Source of the DNA: a virus | Length of the DNA: 61,141 bases | Virus record (IMG/VR): IMGVR_UViG_3300028920_000076 | Coordinates: 1 to 61,141 of that record | Strand: one strand, 5' to 3' | Shown: piece by piece, positions 14,801 to 23,114 of the stretch | Layout of the letters: every line of letters begins with the position of its first letter | How positions within the stretch are numbered: the stretch's first letter is position 1 | The notes under the pieces: model-generated | Database searches by the model: none | Told to the model about the DNA's origin: nothing | What the model saw: only the letters and a program-made list of their open reading frames with translations | Translations under genes and position numbers: made by a program

Positions 14801-16360
14801 ATGCCGAACACGTTAGAACACGAGCAAATGCGGTGGGATTCTATGACTGCTGCACAATTAGCTACTCGGTTGAATAGAATACGAGACCCGCTGAAATTTA
14901 ACAACTTTTTGGCGTGTGCTCGTAATGCCCGTAATGCTTATCTATATACCGGATGCTTGCAGCGAATGGAGGAGTTTGGTGTCGGAGTTACCATCACTCG
15001 TGATGCGAGCCTCGATCTTAGGACTACTGGCCTGGGATCTGCTGAGGAGTTGTCGGACGGAGTTACCCACGTGACGGATGACGGACACCGTTTAAATGCA
15101 AGGGCTGATGACCTATCATTTGAGCGAGGTGTTGACCCTCATCCGACAGTTGACGAGGAAAGTCTCAGGGAATTGGCAGCACTGGGAGCAAGGAACGGCG
15201 CAAATTCAGCCGCAATTAAAAAACCCATACATAACCATAGGATTATAAGAATATCGGGCTCAAAAAAGCGGAAAAGGGCGTTGGAAAGGAAAACAACTAT
15301 GCGAGACTTACGTAACGAATTGGATATAGAGGCACCGAGGGCAAAAGGTGCCTATCTGGAGGACGCTCCAGACGTGATCTGGAATGATGCGGGGTGGGTT
15401 TTGGAAGACAAGGAAGACGCCATGCGGTGTACTATGCAGCTCGGTCCCGAACGGTCATTGCTTGTGGGCCGAAACAGAAAGGACTTTCTGAAGGGTGTTG
15501 AAAAAGCCGGATCGTTCATGTCATTAGATCATAAAAATCCGGTACTGGCTTTTGAAGTCAAATCCAAAGAGTTTGACGGGACCATTCTCGATGGGGAGTT
15601 GACAGAGACGTTTAAGAAAGTAACCAAGAAAACCCTCCTCGCCGGGAAGGGTATCGATACGAAGCTTGGAGTAATGGAGCATGACAAGTATACGGTGGAG
15701 AGAGCTGCTATTGGAGACCATATAGGGTACGTAGTGTGGGATTGCCTATTTTATAAGGGTGTTGACATACGGGACCGCCCTCTCTGGAAACGACGAAAGG
15801 CTGCCGAGCACGTAATTGAGAAAATCGGTGATCCCAGAATCCGTATCATTTTACAGGTCGAGGCAACGGAAGATAACATGCAAGCTATATTTGACCGTGG
15901 GAAGGAAGGAGCTATCGCCAAGAACGTGTTTCATACGATACCTGTGGATCACAAAGTTCATTCAGGGTACTGGAAATTGAAAGGAGACGACAAGCGGACA
16001 GTTGACGGGTTTATAACCGGAGTTCAAGAAGCTCTCGGTGGAGGATCAGGAGTTAAGGGGATTAAGCCGAAACCGACCGGTAAGGCTGCATCGTTTACGA
16101 TCTGCATGTTGGATATCAATGGCGAGCCACTGGAAGTTTGCAAGATGAAAGGGAACTTGACCGACGATATGGTAGACAACGGATACCGTGAATTTCACAG
16201 GTTTAAGGACTGTGTTGTCGAGATGAAAGTCTCTGGATGGGACGGGATTCGCTTCCGGTGGCCTCGATTCTACCGGTGGAGAGAAGACAAGACACCGGCA
16301 GACTGCACCGTACTGGAGCAGATCGGACGTGTAACCAAAAAGTCTAAAAAGAGGAAGTAA
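14801..16360 (+). CDS. ATP-dependent DNA ligase
   Basis: 519 residues behind GGAGGGTGTGAGCT. Ligase motifs appear in order: EDKEDAMR at 202-209 with Lys204 as the AMP acceptor (Ala replaces the usual Gly of KxDGxR), ILDGEL at 262-267, YVVWDCLFYKG at 310-320, EGAIAKN at 369-375 and WKLK at 391-394. An OB-fold end carries FRWPRFYRWREDKTP. It seals nicks during replication or repair. The first 185 residues are an extra N-terminal region of unknown job; an in-frame ATG at 15299 (Met167) could give a shorter ligase. Confidence 0.92.
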   Translation: MPNTLEHEQMRWDSMTAAQLATRLNRIRDPLKFNNFLACARNARNAYLYTGCLQRMEEFGVGVTITRDASLDLRTTGLGSAEELSDGVTHVTDDGHRLNARADDLSFERGVDPHPTVDEESLRELAALGARNGANSAAIKKPIHNHRIIRISGSKKRKRALERKTTMRDLRNELDIEAPRAKGAYLEDAPDVIWNDAGWVLEDKEDAMRCTMQLGPERSLLVGRNRKDFLKGVEKAGSFMSLDHKNPVLAFEVKSKEFDGTILDGELTETFKKVTKKTLLAGKGIDTKLGVMEHDKYTVERAAIGDHIGYVVWDCLFYKGVDIRDRPLWKRRKAAEHVIEKIGDPRIRIILQVEATEDNMQAIFDRGKEGAIAKNVFHTIPVDHKVHSGYWKLKGDDKRTVDGFITGVQEALGGGSGVKGIKPKPTGKAASFTICMLDINGEPLEVCKMKGNLTDDMVDNGYREFHRFKDCVVEMKVSGWDGIRFRWPRFYRWREDKTPADCTVLEQIGRVTKKSKKRK

Positions 16361-16364
16361 TACG

Positions 16365-16694
16365 ATGATCGTTAAATGTTCTATGTGCGAACGCAAGCTC
16401 GGTGAACTCAAACGTGAGGGAAACAAGCTGAAGGTTGAGGGTATCGAGTGTGAGATAACCGGACACGTCAAGGTACGATTTGACGATACTAGTAAGACGA
16501 TATCAGTTGAACCATGCGAAAAATGTTTGATGGCTTTGGTAGAGGAGCGGACGGAAAAAGTGTTATGGCTGATCAGTAAAAAAGCCCTGCGGTTGACAGA
16601 TGCCGAATGGAAAAAACAACTTCGTCAGGGACACTGGTACTGCAACGAGGAGAAACCCTATCACGCTGCTATTTCAGGCAAAAAGCGAGGTTAG
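16365..16694 (+). CDS. Double CxxC zinc protein
   Basis: 109 residues. CSMC at about residues 5-8 and CEKC at 52-55 form a zinc site; a Trp/Cys end (GHWYCNEEKPYH) may form another. The stop is directly followed by a palindrome copy and then the 16713 promoter. Function unknown. Confidence 0.75.
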   Translation: MIVKCSMCERKLGELKREGNKLKVEGIECEITGHVKVRFDDTSKTISVEPCEKCLMALVEERTEKVLWLISKKALRLTDAEWKKQLRQGHWYCNEEKPYHAAISGKKRG

Positions 16695-16708
16695 TGCAAT
16701 CGCTTTCA
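16695..16708 (+). repeat. Dispersed palindrome, near copy
   Basis: TGCAATCGCTTTCA, one mismatch. It begins at the base after a stop codon and ends four bases before the -35 hexamer at 16713, so a bound protein would contact RNA polymerase. Confidence 0.75.
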
Positions 16709-16712
16709 CCAC

Positions 16713-16741
16713 TTGACAAAACCAGTTGACTTTGTTATAAG
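16713..16741 (+). promoter_or_regulatory. Promoter with 17-bp spacer, close to start codon
   Basis: TTGACA 16713-16718 and TATAAG 16736-16741. It has the family's CTTGACAAAAC block but the standard 17-bp spacer, and no TCTGGAT box. The expected transcript start falls on or next to ATG 16747, so the mRNA is probably leaderless. Confidence 0.75.
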
Positions 16742-16746
16742 AGATT

Positions 16747-17106
16747 ATGGACTTAGTAACGACATACGTTGAAGAAATTGACATTAGGTATCGTGAGGCT
16801 AAACGAGATCGTATCCATCCCCGGCAAGACATAGCTTATCAGAAATGGGCTGCGAATATGAACCGTGCCATTTTAAATCACATCACTTCTGGGCACGAGG
16901 ACGCAGAGAGATTGAAGTATGTTCACGGGTATGGACTCGCCAAGACCCAACTCCTTGAGTTGCATATCAAGTCTCGAATTTTGAAAAAGGGACAGAAACG
17001 TAGACTGCGAGAGCACATCAAAGGCCTCCGTAAAATAATATTTGATCGAGAGGAGGCACAATGGGTATCGGACTTCATATCGTCGTTTCAAAAAAGTACG
17101 GACTAA
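16747..17106 (+). CDS. Hypothetical protein, probably leaderless
   Basis: 119 residues. No Shine-Dalgarno precedes ATG 16747, and the -10 box ends only five bases before it. Basic and helical (KSRILKKGQKRRLREHIKGL in the last third). A later Met has no better site. Overlaps the next gene by 46 bp. Unrecognised. Confidence 0.7.
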   Translation: MDLVTTYVEEIDIRYREAKRDRIHPRQDIAYQKWAANMNRAILNHITSGHEDAERLKYVHGYGLAKTQLLELHIKSRILKKGQKRRLREHIKGLRKIIFDREEAQWVSDFISSFQKSTD

Positions 17107-17537
17107 ACCCTTTGCCGATGTGCTGCCCTATTTGTGGTGAGAAGAATGGGTTTGAGGAAGCTGTTGGCGCTGTGCTGCGCTTTGCATGTGAGCACTGTGA
17201 GATGGAGTTCTTCATGCCACCGGGGGCAGCACTACCTATCCGGTGTCACCACTGCGGCTGTAACAAGTTTAAGAATAGGGGCGAAAAGTCGATGGCTAGT
17301 ATGAGTGTTCCGTCTCCTTTTCTATGTGAAAGTTGCTTAGGAATTGAGAGAGATATTGAGAAGGAAGTTGCTGCCGGGGGCTTGCGATGGGCTTGTGGCG
17401 AGTGCATGGCTTTTGGAGCATTGAGCCGGGAAAGTGAATTTACAATAGAATACCGGGAACGCTACGGTAAGCAAACCGTTGATTTTACCGGGACCGGTAA
17501 ATGCCCTAATTGTGGGAGGGGTGATGAGACAGGTTAG
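17061..17537 (+). CDS. Multi-zinc-ribbon phage protein
   Basis: 158 residues behind AGAGGAGGCACA. After MGIGLHIVVSKKYGLNPLPM come CCPICG, CEHC, CHHCG, CESC, CGEC and CPNCG, enough for three zinc ribbons. The opening matches phage proteins of unknown function. Probably a scaffold for nucleic-acid or protein contacts. Confidence 0.8.
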   Translation: MGIGLHIVVSKKYGLNPLPMCCPICGEKNGFEEAVGAVLRFACEHCEMEFFMPPGAALPIRCHHCGCNKFKNRGEKSMASMSVPSPFLCESCLGIERDIEKEVAAGGLRWACGECMAFGALSRESEFTIEYRERYGKQTVDFTGTGKCPNCGRGDETG

Positions 17538-18060
17538 GACAGTAGAACTCGAAGTTGCAACCGTGATTGCCTCTCACGTCACTGCTACACTGGAAAAATC
17601 GTCTTGCCGATACACCGTTTGTGGATCTATGAGGCGGTCTGATTTGGCGAATGTGGGCTCTATTCCGATTATATGTGATAGGACATCATTAAATAGGAGG
17701 TCCGTTGCACGGGCGCTACGGAGGCGAGGATTAAGCATAAGTAAACTTCCCGTTTCCAGAGGAGCTACTGTTGGGAGGGGCTTCTTGGCAAATGGGCTTC
17801 CGGTGTACTTGTACGACTCGGATGATAACGAGTGGGGTGCTGCTACGTTACTACATACCGGCAACTTATTATTTACTCGATTGATGCAGCAACATGCTGC
17901 GTCTTTGGAGTACACGCTTAACGGATACGGACTTTGGCTCGGAGATGATCAAATCGCTGGCAAGGATGAGAGGCAGATTTTCTTCGCTCTGGGAGTATCG
18001 CATGTTGCTCCAAAGTACCGAAACTTCAGGAAGGGAGATAGGCTCCCTATAATCTTATAA
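17524..18060 (+). CDS. DNA polymerase X-like protein lacking catalytic acids
   Basis: 178 residues from ATG 17524, behind GGGAGGG. The layout is that of small phage Pol beta-type nucleotidyltransferases: CGSMRR at 33-38, WGAATLLHTGNLLFTR at 104-119 and the IFFALGVSHVAPKYR end. The acidic pair that binds metal after GSxRR is replaced (NVGSIPII: Ser46 and Pro48), and the third acid in the next core strand reads VYLY. It therefore looks inactive as a polymerase and may act as a DNA-end binding subunit. Overlaps the preceding gene by 14 bp. Confidence 0.75.
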   Translation: MRQVRTVELEVATVIASHVTATLEKSSCRYTVCGSMRRSDLANVGSIPIICDRTSLNRRSVARALRRRGLSISKLPVSRGATVGRGFLANGLPVYLYDSDDNEWGAATLLHTGNLLFTRLMQQHAASLEYTLNGYGLWLGDDQIAGKDERQIFFALGVSHVAPKYRNFRKGDRLPIIL

Positions 18061-18069
18061 GGAGGTAAG

Positions 18070-18597
18070 ATGGATACACGGCAAATTAGAACTAAGAGGA
18101 AGACGAAGCCGACCCAAACCAAGAGCCAGAAATCAAGGTCTCGGACAGTTGCCCAGATTCATACTGCTATTGAACAGGCCGGGAAAACTGAGTCAAAATT
18201 GAAGGAATTGGCCGGGAGCCTGACAGACACCGAGATAGGTCTGTTGGCGGATCAGCATTTGCGTGACACAGAAAAGTCTGCGGAGATTAACAAGGGGATA
18301 TCGTGGATCAAACCGCTTCTTCACTTGTCAGCACGGGAGCAGAAGTGGAAGAAGAAGGAGGGTGATGTCTCTGAGGCAAAAGCCATGGCAGGGTCATCTA
18401 CTGAGTTCACCTGTACGGTCACACAGTTTGTTGCTCTCCTCAAAAAAGAAGGTAAACTCAAGCTGGCCGATGACATCCTTTCAATTCGGTTGGGTGATGC
18501 CAAGAAGTACCTTGGAGAAGCTGCAATAGCACCTGTTACGAAGAAGAAGTCGGACTCCATGGGCCGTTTTTCAATCGCCAGAAAGAAGGGTAAGTAG
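18070..18597 (+). CDS. Basic hypothetical protein
   Basis: 175 residues behind AAGGAGGTAAG. The first 27 residues are rich in Lys, Arg, Thr and Ser and probably disordered; the rest is helical with a basic end (SIARKKGK). Could bind nucleic acid. Last gene before the terminator that separates early and late regions. Confidence 0.75.
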   Translation: MDTRQIRTKRKTKPTQTKSQKSRSRTVAQIHTAIEQAGKTESKLKELAGSLTDTEIGLLADQHLRDTEKSAEINKGISWIKPLLHLSAREQKWKKKEGDVSEAKAMAGSSTEFTCTVTQFVALLKKEGKLKLADDILSIRLGDAKKYLGEAAIAPVTKKKSDSMGRFSIARKKGK

Positions 18598-18633
18598 ACC
18601 GGTCTAACCGTTTGTAAATACCAATCCCACCTC

Positions 18634-18680
18634 GTACCCCATTTGTGCCATACGTGTCCATTTGGGGTACATCTTTTTTC
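18634..18680 (+). terminator. Rho-independent terminator
   Basis: GTACCCCA (18634-18641) pairs with TGGGGTAC (18663-18670), then ATCTTTTTTC. The loop is long (21 bases), but the stem is perfect and the T run strong. Confidence 0.75.
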
Positions 18681-18848
18681 GTTAAAAACTTCCGTAAAAG
18701 CCCGCCGTTTCTGGGATCTCCTACTATAGTCAAATTTGGCTTTTCTCCTATAATACACCCTGACCTACATCGCCTGAAAAACAGAAGTAACCTGAGTTTT
18801 GTAAGTGGCTGATTTGGCAAGGAATATTCAGCTCTCCCAAAATTTTTT

Positions 18849-18863
18849 TGACCTATTATAAAA
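18849..18863 (+). promoter_or_regulatory. Orphan -10 element of the promoter family
   Basis: TGACCTATTATAAAAG matches the conserved CTACCTATTATAAG core, but no -35 hexamer is present upstream (CCCAAAATTTTT instead). It may need an activator, as late phage promoters do, or be a dead copy. Confidence 0.4.
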
Positions 18864-18871
18864 GAAAGTTC

Positions 18872-18900
18872 TTGACCTTGGTTGTGCGTCTGTATATGCT
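18872..18900 (+). promoter_or_regulatory. Promoter of the structural operon
   Basis: TTGACC 18872-18877, 17-bp spacer, TATGCT 18895-18900: a plain sigma70-type promoter unlike the family promoters. It precedes the head gene cluster by about 55 bases. Confidence 0.6.
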
Positions 18901-18963
18901 ATAGAGTGATGAGATATCCGCATGCTGTAAACGAGTTACTAAACAATAGTAAGGAGGTACACA

Positions 18964-19446
18964 ATGACATTGAGAAATAGATCATGTTCGTCATTTTACA
19001 AAGCTTTGCTTGTTTTGCTCACCACCGCCCTCGCCCTGTCACTTCTTGTTTCAATGGCCCATGCCTCAAGTCTACAATGGAATCCTGCCGCATCAGGTGA
19101 TGACCCAGATGGTTATATTGTCTACTACTGGGAGGGAGCCATAGACCGTTTTACTGCGGACGACTTGAAAACTCCGGTTCCTGCTGGTTTGGGAGTAATG
19201 CCGCCTGTGCCGTTTGTGTCTGGTCAGGCAACTTATATGGTTGCTGACATCGAAACGACATTAAATCTACCGAGAGGCCAAGACGTTAATTTTGCAGTAA
19301 CCGCCTATAACAGTACGGGACAGAGTGTTCCGGCAACTCTCAGCGAACCGTTCACTGTCCCGCAATTCTCGCCACCCGCAGAAGTTAAGTTGTGGGTGGA
19401 CCCTGATGAAGTACCTCTGTCGGCAGTCCAGCCGGAGGTGCAGTAA
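18964..19446 (+). CDS. Secreted fibronectin-III-like protein
   Basis: 160 residues behind TAAGGAGGTACACA. A long Sec signal peptide (ALLVLLTTALALSLLVSMAHA) is followed by LQWNPAASGDDPDGYIVYYW and INFAVTAYNS-type strands typical of FN3 domains. A secreted phage protein at the head of the structural operon is unusual; a second FN3 protein lies at 58538. Possibly surface adhesion or superinfection control, by inference. Confidence 0.75.
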   Translation: MTLRNRSCSSFYKALLVLLTTALALSLLVSMAHASSLQWNPAASGDDPDGYIVYYWEGAIDRFTADDLKTPVPAGLGVMPPVPFVSGQATYMVADIETTLNLPRGQDVNFAVTAYNSTGQSVPATLSEPFTVPQFSPPAEVKLWVDPDEVPLSAVQPEVQ

Positions 19447-19461
19447 GAGAAAAGCAATTCT

Positions 19462-20070
19462 ATGAGGGCTGAAAATATGCAATCGCTTGCAACTGGAAAA
19501 ATGGTAGTTAAGGATGAGAAACAACGAATCGTTTACGGGGAGGTATACTCCCCGTTTCGTCTGGATACAGACGGTGAGACCATGACGCAGGAGGACATCG
19601 GCATCATGGCTCAACGATTCATGGAGGATCACCTCGTTAGTAAGATTGACGTTGAGCATGACGAGGTGGAATCTGGAGCAGAAGTCATCCGATCATTTAT
19701 AGCAATGAAAAATGACCCAGATGGATTTGTCGCCGGATCATGGGTATTAGGAGTGAAAGTACATCCTGACCCGCTGTGGGAAAAAGTTATGAAGGGAGAA
19801 CTTAATGGGTTCTCCTTTTCTGGTTCTGTTGACCGAGTACCTGCCGAAGCCGTTGTTCAAATGGTTGTCAGGGCATACGGCGATACGGAGAAGTCTGAAG
19901 ATGGACCGTTGCCACCGCACATTCATAAATGCGATATTTCATTCGATGGGAATGGTCGAGTGCTGCCGGGGCAATTTACCGATTGGTCTTTGGACCACCA
20001 GCACCCCATAGAGAAAGCGACTGCTACCGGCTCCGAGATCGACCACGGACACCGGTTGGTCCTCATTTGA
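19462..20070 (+). CDS. Prohead protease, XkdF-like
   Basis: 202 residues from ATG 19462, or 197 from ATG 19477; neither has a strong ribosome site. KIDVEHDEV, then SFIAMKNDPDGFVAGSWVLG and VMKGELNGFSFSG are the conserved blocks of the XkdF serine protease family, with the His of EHDE and Ser of GFSFSG as likely catalytic residues. It would cleave scaffold and capsid during head maturation. A palindrome copy (19478-19491) starts inside the second ATG. Confidence 0.85.
   Translation: MRAENMQSLATGKMVVKDEKQRIVYGEVYSPFRLDTDGETMTQEDIGIMAQRFMEDHLVSKIDVEHDEVESGAEVIRSFIAMKNDPDGFVAGSWVLGVKVHPDPLWEKVMKGELNGFSFSGSVDRVPAEAVVQMVVRAYGDTEKSEDGPLPPHIHKCDISFDGNGRVLPGQFTDWSLDHQHPIEKATATGSEIDHGHRLVLI
19478..19491 (+). 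repeat. Dispersed palindrome at a start codon
   Basis: TGCAATCGCTTGCA exact. It begins in the ATG at 19477, so binding or RNA structure here could affect initiation of the protease. Confidence 0.9.
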
Positions 20071-20089
20071 TGATTAAGGAGTTACTGTT

Positions 20090-21217
20090 ATGGGCTTGAA
20101 TACCGAGACGGAAGAAGTCAAAAAGAGTATTACTTTACTAACTAACCCACGGGCTAACTTTGTTTCGCTGGTGAAGCATGCTGCGTCCCGGCAACCCTTC
20201 CGGGTTGTAAAAGCTGAGAAAGGAGGTAACAAAACTGTGAAAAGTATGGTCGTCCAGAGTATCCTGCTGCCGAACGGTACGACCATCGGGGATCTGTCTT
20301 CAAAGAGTGGAATGAATTGGCTGTCTGAGGTATCGGCTGAAAAGTCTGAATCCTTTGATAGCTTCACCAAGCTTACACAGGTTTCGGTCGAGAAGTTCGA
20401 TGAAGGGTCTATTAAACTGGTTAAGCTGGATGGCTCCGGGGCGTTTGCTCTTGCGGGTCAATTAATTCCTGACTCTGGGGTGGAGAACGTTATCACCTTG
20501 GGTGAGGAAGATACAGCTAAGGCAGCGGACCTCCCGACCGCCCCCATGGATGCTATTGTGGGGAATCCTGATGCTAACGCTGTCCTTGCCCAGAAGTTTG
20601 CTGATCTGTTTGACCGTGAGACTTATTCGATGCTGGATGTAGTCCATGGTCTGCTCCGTCAATCTGCCACCGATTCAAAGAAACGCAAGTCTGCGGTTCT
20701 GGCGGCAATCGACGGATACAAGTCATTCATTTCCATGGGTCTTGATGCGTTGGATAAGAACGCTGCCAAGCTCGACGGCAAACCCGACAAGTTTACCAAA
20801 CCGGCAGAGGATCAAAACCAACTAACTGACAAAGGAGAAGTTGAAATGTTTAAAACGAAAGACGAGTTCACGAACGCTGTGGTGACTATTCTCGATGCCC
20901 GTGATGCAAGAAAGCGGGAAACCGAGGACACCAAGGCACAGGAGGCTGCGGCCAAAAAACGTGACGAGGACTTCGCCACCCTGACGGATACGGTGCAGAA
21001 AATGGCCGAAACCGTCAACACTCTGGTCAAGAAGACGGAGAAGCTGGATGGTGAAAGTGACACGGACGCCGCCGCCAAGGACGGTGACACTGCGGACGCC
21101 GATGCTAAAAAGTCGGATACTGCGGACACCAAAGACGGTGACACCAAAGAGACCCCGGCCAAAACCTCCGGCGTTGACATGAGTGTCTTTTCGGGGCTGC
21201 TGACCGCAAAGGCTTAA
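20090..21217 (+). CDS. Capsid assembly protein with scaffold C-terminus
   Basis: 375 residues behind TTAAGGAG. The N-terminal part (ITLLTNPRANFVSLVKHAAS) recalls the second half of XkdF-type proteins, the region that follows the protease. The last 123 residues are a coiled, Lys/Asp/Thr-rich scaffold-like domain. Position between protease and major capsid supports a scaffold role. Met253 (20846) has its own ribosome site. Confidence 0.8.
   Translation: MGLNTETEEVKKSITLLTNPRANFVSLVKHAASRQPFRVVKAEKGGNKTVKSMVVQSILLPNGTTIGDLSSKSGMNWLSEVSAEKSESFDSFTKLTQVSVEKFDEGSIKLVKLDGSGAFALAGQLIPDSGVENVITLGEEDTAKAADLPTAPMDAIVGNPDANAVLAQKFADLFDRETYSMLDVVHGLLRQSATDSKKRKSAVLAAIDGYKSFISMGLDALDKNAAKLDGKPDKFTKPAEDQNQLTDKGEVEMFKTKDEFTNAVVTILDARDARKRETEDTKAQEAAAKKRDEDFATLTDTVQKMAETVNTLVKKTEKLDGESDTDAAAKDGDTADADAKKSDTADTKDGDTKETPAKTSGVDMSVFSGLLTAKA
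20846..21217 (+). CDS. Nested scaffold protein (internal start)
   Basis: 123 residues from in-frame ATG 20846, with AAAGGAGAAG five to six bases before. Starts MFKTKDEFTNAVVTILDARD, then heptad helix and an acidic, Thr-rich tail. Same-frame nested scaffold genes are known, for example lambda C/Nu3. Production from this start is inferred. Confidence 0.65.
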   Translation: MFKTKDEFTNAVVTILDARDARKRETEDTKAQEAAAKKRDEDFATLTDTVQKMAETVNTLVKKTEKLDGESDTDAAAKDGDTADADAKKSDTADTKDGDTKETPAKTSGVDMSVFSGLLTAKA

Positions 21218-21228
21218 TTTGGCTGCTC

Positions 21229-21242
21229 TGCAATCGCTTGCA
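21229..21242 (+). repeat. Dispersed palindrome, exact copy
   Basis: TGCAATCGCTTGCA between scaffold and major capsid genes, 12 bases after the stop. Confidence 0.9.
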
Positions 21243-21291
21243 CTTCTGAATTGAAGTCAAGGCAAATTCTTAAACAGGAGGTTTTATTACA

Positions 21292-22218
21292 ATGAAAGAA
21301 AGCAATCGATCCATTGTTGAAAAAGCCGACATTGCGGTCGGTGATCTCATCTCCAATGGCGGTTACCTAAATCCGATTCAGGCCAATACGTTTATCCGTA
21401 TGCTGATCGAACAGCCAACTCTTTTGAATGAGATCCGTGTGGTGCCGATGAACTCGCCCACCATGGAGATCAATAAAATCGGGTTCGCAGATCGAATCAT
21501 GCGGAGAGCCCCTGCTTCGGGCCAAGCTTTAGCCGCTGCCGACCGCACGAAACCGACCACTGACAAGGTAGAGCTTGCCACCAAGGAAGTCATTGCCGAA
21601 GTCCAGATTCCGTACGATGTGCTGGAAGACAACATCGAACGTGGATCTTTGGAGTCCACGATCATGACCCTCATCACCGAACGGGCTGCGCTCGATCTGG
21701 AGGAGTTGTTGATTCTGGGTGACACCGGCTCCGTTGATACCTACCTCAATCTGCTGGACGGGATTCTGGTACAGGCCACTTCCCATGTCGTTGATCACAC
21801 CGCCACACCGGTCGCCGTTGAGAAGACAGTCTTTAAGCAGATGCTTCGGGCCATGCCCAACAAGTACCTGCGAAACCGTGCTGCGATGCGTCACTATGTT
21901 TCCCCGCATGCGGAAATTGAGTATGCAGACAGCCTGTCTAACCGGGAAACCCCGTTGGGTGATCGGAAAGTTGTTGGATGGATGCCGAATTATGCTTACG
22001 GTATCCCCGTCAGACCTGCGGCTTTGATGCCGAACGCCAAGGGCATCTTCACGTACCCGAAAAACCTCATCATGGGTGTTCAACGCCAGATCATGATAGA
22101 GACCGACCGGGATATTCGTGCTCGTGTGCTGGTGGTTGTTTTGACCATGCGCCTCGATATGAAGTTCGAGGAGGAAGACGCTGTGGTCAAAGTTGACGGC
22201 CTTGACCCTGACTTATAA
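21292..22218 (+). CDS. Major capsid protein
   Basis: 308 residues behind ACAGGAGG. Located directly after protease and scaffold, with a helical N-arm, EVQIPYDVLEDNIERG and LDLEELLILGDTGS as seen in the spine helix and P-domain of HK97-fold capsids, and GWMPNYAYGIPV near the end. Forms the icosahedral shell. Codon use is clean, as for a highly expressed gene. Confidence 0.85.
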   Translation: MKESNRSIVEKADIAVGDLISNGGYLNPIQANTFIRMLIEQPTLLNEIRVVPMNSPTMEINKIGFADRIMRRAPASGQALAAADRTKPTTDKVELATKEVIAEVQIPYDVLEDNIERGSLESTIMTLITERAALDLEELLILGDTGSVDTYLNLLDGILVQATSHVVDHTATPVAVEKTVFKQMLRAMPNKYLRNRAAMRHYVSPHAEIEYADSLSNRETPLGDRKVVGWMPNYAYGIPVRPAALMPNAKGIFTYPKNLIMGVQRQIMIETDRDIRARVLVVVLTMRLDMKFEEEDAVVKVDGLDPDL

Positions 22219-22251
22219 AATCCAATCGGTTATCGATAAGGAGTGAGAGAT

Positions 22252-22548
22252 ATGCCACAAGTTACACTGCTCGGCAACGAGGGTAACACATACACCCTGT
22301 TTCAAGGCGTCAAGGAGTACTTCTTTGAGGCTGGTGTTCCGCAGGATGTCCCTGTGTCAGTTGCTCTCGAAGCCCAGAAAAAACGAAAGGCGAAAGATGA
22401 GCCGATGTTTGAGGTTTCAGACTTGCCTAATATCGTTGGTATTAAGGATGACGACCCACCGGTTGTACCGGAGGAAGCTATCCTTGCGAGTTCCGGGCAG
22501 AATGTAGATCGGAAGCTGACGAATTTGAGGTTTGAGACATGGCTTTGA
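22252..22548 (+). CDS. Small structural protein
   Basis: 98 residues from ATG 22252, TAAGGAG eight bases before; GTG 22243 is less likely. Starts PQVTLLGNEGNTYTLFQGV and is beta-rich then acidic. In this position head decoration or small connector proteins are common. Overlaps the next gene by 10 bp. Confidence 0.7.
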   Translation: MPQVTLLGNEGNTYTLFQGVKEYFFEAGVPQDVPVSVALEAQKKRKAKDEPMFEVSDLPNIVGIKDDDPPVVPEEAILASSGQNVDRKLTNLRFETWL

Positions 22549-23114
22549 TTACTACAGTTGGGGGCGCAGACTCCGACAGTTATGTGACACTGGTTGAAGC
22601 GGAAGCTACCCTTAAAAAGTTCTACCCAGAGCAATACGAACAATGGGTAGACATCGAAACGGACGAGGAGCGAGAAGTTCTCTTGCGAGGTTCTGCCGAA
22701 TTGATGGGGTATCTACCGCTGCGTGGGAGGAAAGTATATTGTGACCAAGCGTTGCACTTCCCACGTATGCTTAGGAGAGACCCTGATGACGCTGTGTATG
22801 ACAGCATCCCAGACGGTATAAAAGAGTGTCAAGCCCAGATAGCATTTAACGTGTTATTCCGGGCCTCCCTCTCTAACGCTGCTGTTGAGGATGGTGCTGT
22901 ATCAGGCTCACGGGTAACTCAGGTTTCTCTCGGAGGAGGTCTCTTAATGGTCTCCTTTTCAGGCGACAACGAAACGTCAGGGACTATACTGGATAGGATT
23001 ACTCGATCCGTAAACTACCAAAGTTATCTGTCAATAAAGAAATTTTTGTCACAGGTACGTGGTGGAATCGTCGAGGACGAAGGCTATAACGAACCATGTA
23101 GGGAGCTTGCCTAA
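22539..23114 (+). CDS. Head-tail adaptor, DnaT-like family
   Basis: 191 residues. GADSDSYVTLVEAEATLKKF and LMGYLPLRGRKVYCDQALHFPR match the phage protein group often named putative DnaT-like ssDNA-binding, which is an HK97 gp6-type adaptor placed under the portal. It bridges portal and stopper. Overlaps the next gene by a base. Confidence 0.75.
   Translation: MALITTVGGADSDSYVTLVEAEATLKKFYPEQYEQWVDIETDEEREVLLRGSAELMGYLPLRGRKVYCDQALHFPRMLRRDPDDAVYDSIPDGIKECQAQIAFNVLFRASLSNAAVEDGAVSGSRVTQVSLGGGLLMVSFSGDNETSGTILDRITRSVNYQSYLSIKKFLSQVRGGIVEDEGYNEPCRELA

Larger units (their letters stand above)
18598..18963. other. Early/late boundary, non-coding
   Basis: 366 bases without a supported gene. Contains a terminator (18634-18680), an orphan -10 element of the phage promoter family (18849-18863), a standard promoter (18872-18900), and the leader of the structural operon with TAAGGAGG. 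Confidence 0.7.
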
